Positions 6,906 to 11,923 of a stretch of 11,923 nt of DNA are shown piece by piece. This stretch comes from Rhodospirillaceae bacterium (GTDB lineage: Bacteria > Pseudomonadota > Alphaproteobacteria > MPNO01 > UBA2964), in NCBI GenBank assembly GCA_002712335.1, contig PATI01000012.1:1-11923 (forward strand). The letters run 5' to 3'. Under the pieces are notes generated by a model that worked only from the letters and a program-made list of their open reading frames with translations, was not told the origin of the DNA and did no database searches. The position numbers and the translations under genes were made by a program. Numbering within the stretch: the stretch's first letter is position 1; each line of letters opens with the position of its first letter.

Positions 6906-8254
6906 CGCAGAGTACTACGGAAAAACTCGCCGATTTCGCGGCTTCATTGACAATCGAACAAATACCAACTGATGTTAAAAGTGCAAGTTGCGCCTTGTTT
7001 ACAGACTCTCTTGCTTGTGCTTTAGCCGGACACCGAGGGGATGAGACCACGCAACTTCACAGACTGGCATCATCCCTCGGCCAGTCAGAAGAGAACAGCG
7101 TCATTGGAGGCAAATATTTATCGCTAGCCGGCGCCACGATGATGAATGGCTATCTAATAACGGCAGTAACTATGTGTGACGTTCACCGCGCCACCCTCAC
7201 GCATATTACCCCCGAGGTTGTCCCTCCGGCGCTGGCTATTGCGGAACGCGATGACCTTAATGGAGCAGCATTATTGGCTGCCCTGACAGCAGGTTTTGAG
7301 GTAACAACACGTATCGGCATCGGTCTCGACTATCCAACTTTTCGGAAAAAGGGTTGGCACGGTCCCGGTGTTATCGGTCCATTCGGGGCTGGAGCGGCCG
7401 TTGGCAATTTGCGGGGCTTTGATGTAGACACCATGGCGCGAACTTTTGGATTGGCTGGAAGTCAGTCAGCGGGTACATTTGCTGCTTGGGGAACACCAAC
7501 CGTAAAATTTCACCAATGTCGGGCCGCATTATCCGGATTGATGGCTGCCTTACTTGCAGAACAGAATTTTGTAGCGACCACAGAATTTCTTACCGCTGAG
7601 GATGGGGGTTTGTATAACACTTACGCAAACGGTGGATTACCAAACAAGGTCACAAGTAAGCTTGGCCAAGACTGGGAGCTCAAACGTATCGCACTCCGAA
7701 TGTGGCCTTCTGCAACGGCATTACAAGAAGTTATCACTGCATTATATAATTTAGTACAAAAAGAAAATGTTTCATTCGAAGAAGTATCCAAGGTTCGTCT
7801 GTACATCAATCAAACTCCATTTAAAATGCATGGGGGCTTTTCAACATACAAAACGAAGTTTGAAGCGTTACTATCCGCACATTATGTTTCGGCAATCTTT
7901 CTAAAGGATGGTAGAGTCACTCTGGATCAATTTGAATCGGAAATTTATCAAAACCCTGTGCTCAGTAAATTTGCGGCAGAACGTGTTGAGATTCTTCCTG
8001 ACGATTCTCTTGATACTGGTCAGGCAATAGCTGAAATAGACACAAAAGGTGGAGGAAAACTCCGTTCTAGTTGCGATTACCCCTTAGGTGCACCTGAAAA
8101 CCCATTATCGACGGAGCAACTAAAGGAAAAATTGCGTATATGTGCATCTGACTGTCTGTCAGACCGAAAAGTCGATGAACTAACCGCCGCAATCGATGAC
8201 CTTGAAAATATCCAATCGATCCGGGATTTAATGAGCATGATCCGAAGTAGCTAA
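6902..8254 (+). CDS. MmgE/PrpD family protein (2-methylcitrate dehydratase / cis-aconitate decarboxylase / iminodisuccinate epimerase superfamily)
   Basis: A 450-residue cytosolic protein of normal family length. The large helical domain includes DSLACALAG near residue 35. The active-site region CDVHRATLTHITPEVVPPALA places Asp93 and His101 where family members carry catalytic Asp and His. GWHGPGVIGPFGAGAA (His153) and VKFHQCRAALSGLMAALLAE (Lys202) supply the other conserved active-site positions. A smaller lid domain follows (about 260-400), then a C-terminal helical return. Known members are 2-methylcitrate dehydratase, cis-aconitate decarboxylase and iminodisuccinate epimerase. No methylcitrate-cycle genes are here, so a role in propionate metabolism is unlikely. 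AAGGA lies eight bases before the ATG. Its last 27 bases overlap the 3' end of the LLM monooxygenase on the other strand. The reaction is unknown. Confidence 0.88.
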   Translation: MTQSTTEKLADFAASLTIEQIPTDVKSASCALFTDSLACALAGHRGDETTQLHRLASSLGQSEENSVIGGKYLSLAGATMMNGYLITAVTMCDVHRATLTHITPEVVPPALAIAERDDLNGAALLAALTAGFEVTTRIGIGLDYPTFRKKGWHGPGVIGPFGAGAAVGNLRGFDVDTMARTFGLAGSQSAGTFAAWGTPTVKFHQCRAALSGLMAALLAEQNFVATTEFLTAEDGGLYNTYANGGLPNKVTSKLGQDWELKRIALRMWPSATALQEVITALYNLVQKENVSFEEVSKVRLYINQTPFKMHGGFSTYKTKFEALLSAHYVSAIFLKDGRVTLDQFESEIYQNPVLSKFAAERVEILPDDSLDTGQAIAEIDTKGGGKLRSSCDYPLGAPENPLSTEQLKEKLRICASDCLSDRKVDELTAAIDDLENIQSIRDLMSMIRSS

Positions 8255-9586
8255 CTCATCATCAAAAAATTGATTAGATGGACGCGGTAATCCCATATTT
8301 TCACGAAGCGTCGTGCCCTCATATTCTGTTCTAAAAAGTCCTCTGGCCTGCAGCACCGGAACCAATTGGTCAACAAAGTCATTTAACCCTTCCGGTACAA
8401 ATGGAAACTGGATAGTAAAACCATCGCTTGCGCCGGTCATCAACCACTCCTCCATCTGATCAGCGATTTCATTCGGTGTACCGAGCAGGCAAAGACTTGA
8501 ATGTCCGCCAAGCCTTTGTGCTAGTTGTCGAACCGTGAGATCATCTTCCTCCGCTGCGCGTATCGCACGTTCGCGGCTACTTTGTCCTGCATTCGTCTCA
8601 GGAATATTCTTGGGTAAAGGACCATCAGGATCAAATTTTGAAGCGTCGGTGCCAAGCGCTATGGAAAGAGAGGCTATCGCACTTTCATAATGCACCAAAC
8701 TGTCAAGTTTTAAACGCTTCGCACGAGCTGCTTCACGAGATTCAGCAATAATTACCATGCAGGCTGGTAAAATCTTCATGTGCTCCGGATTACGTCCGGC
8801 TTTAACCATTCTGGCCTTTACATCTTTATAAAAAGCCCGTCCATCCACCAAACTACTCTGCGCTGTAAATACCGCCTCCGCGGTCTCCGCTGCGAGTTGA
8901 CGGCCAGCATTTGAAGCACCGGCTTGAACAATTACGGGGTATCCCTGAACGGGTCGACCTATATTCAAAGGCCCCCGTACTTTCAAATATTTGCCCTTAT
9001 GGTTCAATACATGCATTTTTTTAGGATCAAAAAATATCCCACTTCCCTGATCACGGATGAATGCATCGTCGCCCCAACTATCCCAAAGACCAGTCACAAC
9101 GTCATAAAATTCACGGGCACGATTATAACGTTCATCATGATCCATTTGATCTTCTCGCCCGAAATTTTTTGAGGCATTGGGGTTAGCAGTCGTTACAACA
9201 TTCCACCCAGCACGCCCGTCACTAATATGATCTAGAGAAGCAAAACGGCGGGCCACATGAAATGGCTCATCGTACGTTGTGGAGCCTGTAGCAACCAGGC
9301 CCAGATGGCTTGTGACCATCGCCAAGGCTGGCAATAACGTCATCGGTTCAAAGGACGTTGGTGTAGATGAACGTTTAAGGGCCTCCATGGGCATATTCAG
9401 TACCGCAAGATGATCTGCCATAAAAAAAGCATCAAATTTCCCTTCCTCTAACTTTCTTGCAAACTCAACTATATGATTAAAGTTGAAGTTAGCATCTGCA
9501 TAAGCGCCAGGGTATCGCCAAGCACCGGTATGAATGGTTACCGGTCGCATAAAAGCTCCAAAATGGAGTTTCCGGTTTTGAGTCAT
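8228..9586 (-). CDS. LLM-class flavin-dependent monooxygenase, NtaA/EmoA/SnaA/DszA type
   Basis: A 452-residue TIM-barrel flavin monooxygenase of the luciferase-like superfamily, matching the nitrilotriacetate monooxygenase component A group in length and motifs. These are HFGAFMRPVTIHTGAWRYP at the N-terminus, FDAFFMADH (residues 51-59), HVARRFASLDHISDGRAGWN then VVTTANPNASKNFG (residues 110-143), RPVQGYPVIVQAGASNAGR (211-229) and the C-terminal LLGTPNEIADQMEEW. Members use FMNH2 from a separate reductase to oxidise aminopolycarboxylates (NTA, EDTA), dibenzothiophene sulfone, pristinamycin or alkanes. The substrate cannot be told here. AAGGA lies about ten bases before the ATG. The gene converges on and overlaps the MmgE/PrpD gene by 27 bases and diverges from the molybdenum enzyme. 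No reductase (NtaB-like) is in the window. Confidence 0.9.
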   Translation of the reverse strand: MTQNRKLHFGAFMRPVTIHTGAWRYPGAYADANFNFNHIVEFARKLEEGKFDAFFMADHLAVLNMPMEALKRSSTPTSFEPMTLLPALAMVTSHLGLVATGSTTYDEPFHVARRFASLDHISDGRAGWNVVTTANPNASKNFGREDQMDHDERYNRAREFYDVVTGLWDSWGDDAFIRDQGSGIFFDPKKMHVLNHKGKYLKVRGPLNIGRPVQGYPVIVQAGASNAGRQLAAETAEAVFTAQSSLVDGRAFYKDVKARMVKAGRNPEHMKILPACMVIIAESREAARAKRLKLDSLVHYESAIASLSIALGTDASKFDPDGPLPKNIPETNAGQSSRERAIRAAEEDDLTVRQLAQRLGGHSSLCLLGTPNEIADQMEEWLMTGASDGFTIQFPFVPEGLNDFVDQLVPVLQARGLFRTEYEGTTLRENMGLPRPSNQFFDDELATSDHAH

Positions 9587-9811
9587 GTCAATTCGATCCT
9601 TCTGTTTATAACGGGCCTAGCCTATTTTCGAACGTGCAAATTAGTATTTTAAGGCCCAGCTAATGTGGTATAAGAAAGAAATCCAGCAGCTGTGTATCAG
9701 TTGACTTGTGCAAAGGTTAAAGACACATTTTAAAGGTATAATATAGACTTTTATCCTTTGTTGTCATCGAGTCTGATTTGGATACCCCATTTCAAGCATG
9801 CTTTGGTTTTA
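9587..9811. promoter_or_regulatory. Divergent intergenic region with candidate promoter for the molybdenum enzyme
   Basis: A 307-base stretch (9587-9893) separates the LLM and molybdenum enzyme starts. This entry covers the part before the small ORF at 9812. A perfect -10 hexamer TATAAT is at 9737-9742 facing right; no good -35 stands 16-18 bases upstream (TTGACT at 9701-9706 is 30 bases away), so an activator could be needed. On the minus strand TATAAA near 9605-9610 is a weak candidate for the LLM gene. No clear terminator, RNA gene or operator palindrome is visible. Confidence 0.4.
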
Positions 9812-9910
9812 ATGAAATTTATGGGAACAAAAGATTCTAATCTTATAACTGATCTGTTATATGTTTTATTAATTTTATTCTTAGGTGCCTTTAATGAATG
9901 GAAACTCTAA
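9812..9910 (+). CDS. Possible 32-aa hydrophobic small ORF overlapping the molybdenum enzyme start
   Basis: ATG at 9812 opens a 32-codon frame that stops with TAA at 9908-9910, seventeen bases into the next gene in another frame. The peptide has a polar start (MKFMGTKDSN), a hydrophobic core LLYVLLILFLGAF (residues 15-27) long enough for a short membrane helix, and a polar end NEWKL. No convincing ribosome binding site precedes it. AT-rich sequence can give hydrophobic frames by chance, so this is only a candidate small membrane peptide or coupling leader. Confidence 0.2.
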   Translation: MKFMGTKDSNLITDLLYVLLILFLGAFNEWKL

Positions 9911-11923
9911 CCATCAGGTAGTCTATGTTTCTCATCCCGGAAGTGGCCTAGCCCGTTCTAACTTTCCCCTTGAGTGCCATGTTGAGAATGGCAAAATCCT
10001 GCGCTCATTACCCTTTTATATACCCGATGATGTCAGACTGTATAACATCAATACAACGAAACGCGGAAGCTTCACCCGGCCCCGCAAAGAAGTGCAAATG
10101 CCCCTAGCCTTTGCTGCTAAACAAAGGGTTTACTCTAACACACGCGTTAAATATCCCCTGCTTCGTGACGGATGGACGCCCGACAACCCAAACCCAAGAG
10201 GACGAGGTAGTGATAGTTTCTCTCGGATTAGTTGGGATACAGCGATAGAGCTGATAACAAAAGAGCTTACAAAAATTTATCACAAATATGGCTCCATGGA
10301 ACCGGTTCTCGTTCAGGCCGATGGCCATGGACAAAGCGGATACCTGCATTCCTTGCACTTCTGGGGCCATTATCTCTTTGACATGTTGCGTGAAAAGAAT
10401 AACTGGGGCTGGTGGACGCAACAGGTCAGAAATCCAGATAGTTGGGAGGGTTACTATTGGGGTGCCAAACATGTATGGGGCTTCGAAGGCTCGCTAGGTG
10501 AACCATACCAAGATGCAGTGTGGGATGATGTCCTTGAACATTCAGAATTAGTTATTTTTTCTGGTAATGACCCCGAAGCAACAGGTTTGGGTATGTCAGG
10601 TTCTACTGCCTTGGAAATGCCCAAATGGCTTAAAAGAGCGGGCATCAAAATTATCGCTATAGCACCCGACTACAATCATGCTGCAGCAGCCCATGCCGAC
10701 AAATGGATACCGATAAAACCTAATACTGACGCTGCCCTTTATCTAGCGGTTGCATATATGTGGATAAAAGAAAATACATACGATCAAAATTACATTAAAT
10801 CACATACGGTAGGATTTGAAGATTTTAGAGCTCACGTTCAAGGGCAGGATGATGGTATAGAAAAGAGCCCTCAATGGGCATCGGAAATTACCGGTATTCC
10901 AGTCCCAACAATCAAAGCTCTAGCACGTGAATGGGCTACTAAGAAAACTTCTCTATCGGTATATTTCGGGGGACCCAAGATACGTGGCACTCTCTCTCAC
11001 CTAGCTGCTCGTATGGAGGCATACGTTCTTGCTATGCAGGGGTTTGGTTCACCCGGAAGGCAATTTCTTAGAACAGGAGCACCATCATTTTATAAGAAGT
11101 CACTCGCACAGGTTCCTAGATATCCAGATGTTGATTTCAAAGGGCTAGCATTTAGCCCAATGATTGAATATGCGATAGGGCATGGTCCCAAATCCCCAAT
11201 ATTTATTCCCCGAACACTCGCCGCAGAAGCTATCCAGAAACGTCGAATAAGATGGAAGAGTACCACTGCTGCGCTGGCAAAATCTGAGGATCAGTTTCAA
11301 AGCTATCATTACCCTCCAACCGAGAACCACCCTGGCATTAGAATGGTATGGAACGAAAATGGCAGCCAGCCAGGGAGTTGGGGACATGGAAACAACTGGT
11401 TACAGGCGCTTCGCAATGATAGTCTTGACTTTGTAGTCGGCATTCATCCTTGGCTAGAGAATGACCTGACTTATTCCGACCTTATATTGCCAGCACAAAC
11501 AAATTACGAACACGAAGACCTCATCGTAGTGCAGCGGAGCGATATTTTGGCGATGTTCTTTCAAAATCAAGCAATAAATCCAGTGGGTGAATCTAAGAGT
11601 GATTATGAAATACATCAGATGATCGGCCATAAACTTGGACTAGTTGATGCCTTTCCACCTGCTGATGATTGGTTAAGAAGAGCTTATAGTGAAACATTAG
11701 TAGCTACCCGTGACCACTTATCATGGGAACACTTTAAAAAGCAGAAGCATGTAATTTATAATAGCCCCACATGGGAGGAATGGGTTGAAATTAAAAAAGA
11801 GCACGGTTTTGCCCCGCATACGGGTGGGTTACACTGTTTTTGGAAAAACGGGGAAGGATTAGAAACTCCGAGTGGAAAAATAGAGTTCGTGTCACAAAGA
11901 ATTACAGAACTTGACCCAGAGAA
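9894..11923 (+). CDS. Molybdopterin oxidoreductase, pyrogallol-phloroglucinol transhydroxylase / resorcinol hydroxylase large-subunit family, partial (C-terminus beyond right edge)
   Basis: An open frame of 676 codons from ATG 9894 (AGGTG six bases upstream) to the right edge. It matches the large subunit of Pelobacter acidigallici transhydroxylase (AthL, 875 residues) along its length: RISWDTAIE (111-119), NPDSWEGYYWG (180-190), HADKWIPIKPNTDAALYLAVAY (267-288), PVGESKSDYEIH and TPSGKIEFV near the end. Ser183 corresponds to the molybdenum ligand Ser175, Asp182 to Asp174 and His145 to His144 of AthL. Tyr410 may match Tyr404. Like AthL it lacks the N-terminal Cys motif for an iron-sulfur cluster and has no Tat signal, so a cytosolic partner with iron-sulfur clusters is expected. 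About 200 residues, including the last cofactor domain, are missing. AthL and the resorcinol hydroxylase RhL hydroxylate phenols without O2. It is the most unusual gene of the window. Confidence 0.88.
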   Translation, partial: MNGNSNHQVVYVSHPGSGLARSNFPLECHVENGKILRSLPFYIPDDVRLYNINTTKRGSFTRPRKEVQMPLAFAAKQRVYSNTRVKYPLLRDGWTPDNPNPRGRGSDSFSRISWDTAIELITKELTKIYHKYGSMEPVLVQADGHGQSGYLHSLHFWGHYLFDMLREKNNWGWWTQQVRNPDSWEGYYWGAKHVWGFEGSLGEPYQDAVWDDVLEHSELVIFSGNDPEATGLGMSGSTALEMPKWLKRAGIKIIAIAPDYNHAAAAHADKWIPIKPNTDAALYLAVAYMWIKENTYDQNYIKSHTVGFEDFRAHVQGQDDGIEKSPQWASEITGIPVPTIKALAREWATKKTSLSVYFGGPKIRGTLSHLAARMEAYVLAMQGFGSPGRQFLRTGAPSFYKKSLAQVPRYPDVDFKGLAFSPMIEYAIGHGPKSPIFIPRTLAAEAIQKRRIRWKSTTAALAKSEDQFQSYHYPPTENHPGIRMVWNENGSQPGSWGHGNNWLQALRNDSLDFVVGIHPWLENDLTYSDLILPAQTNYEHEDLIVVQRSDILAMFFQNQAINPVGESKSDYEIHQMIGHKLGLVDAFPPADDWLRRAYSETLVATRDHLSWEHFKKQKHVIYNSPTWEEWVEIKKEHGFAPHTGGLHCFWKNGEGLETPSGKIEFVSQRITELDPE

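Noticed and set aside
6902..8254. Calling the gene prpD of the methylcitrate cycle
   Set aside because: No prpB, prpC or acnD is nearby and the family is functionally broad, so only the family name is supported.
9701..9742. TTGACT and TATAAT as a paired promoter
   Set aside because: The spacer is 30 bases, far from the usual 16-18, so the two hexamers cannot be one ordinary sigma70 promoter; only the -10 is kept as a candidate.
10104..10648. Minus-strand open frames
   Set aside because: Antisense to the molybdenum enzyme; no motif and no ribosome binding site.

Overview
The window reads as a chromosomal stretch of a Gram-negative bacterium of modest GC content (about 40-45% by eye). gmhB (LPS heptose pathway), a GloA whose C-terminal tail resembles alphaproteobacterial versions, and many flavin- and molybdenum-type catabolic enzymes suggest an uncultured, possibly marine, alphaproteobacterium. 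The taxonomic call is inference from protein flavour only. No rRNA, tRNA, CRISPR, insertion sequence or phage gene is visible.

Left part (1-2634, all minus strand): an EntS-like MFS exporter, a glyoxalase I (GloA) and an EamA/DMT-family transporter cut by the left edge. All three point leftward with gaps of 89 and 40 bases, so they may form one transcript.

Middle (2719-5192): a plus-strand heptose-bisphosphate phosphatase (gmhB) diverges from the MFS gene. It converges on a minus-strand pair encoding an FkbM-type methyltransferase and a beta-class-like glutathione S-transferase. A stand-alone cytosolic parvulin (ppiC) diverges from that pair.

Right part (5217-11923): four large enzyme genes alternate in strand. 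They are an HpaB-family FADH2-dependent monooxygenase (minus), an MmgE/PrpD-family protein (plus), an NtaA/EmoA/DszA-type LLM flavin monooxygenase (minus, overlapping the MmgE/PrpD gene by 27 bases tail to tail), and a molybdopterin enzyme of the pyrogallol-phloroglucinol transhydroxylase / resorcinol hydroxylase large-subunit family (plus, cut by the right edge). Together they look like an accessory catabolic locus that hydroxylates or cleaves an aromatic or N-/S-containing compound. The substrate cannot be read from the sequence. The flavin reductase that would serve the two monooxygenases, and the iron-sulfur small subunit expected for the molybdenum enzyme, are not in the window.

Two unlisted small ORFs sit just upstream of and overlap the two plus-strand catabolic genes: 33 aa, overlapping the MmgE/PrpD start by ATGA, and 32 aa with a hydrophobic core, overlapping the molybdenum enzyme start. 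They are the least explained elements and are reported with low confidence.
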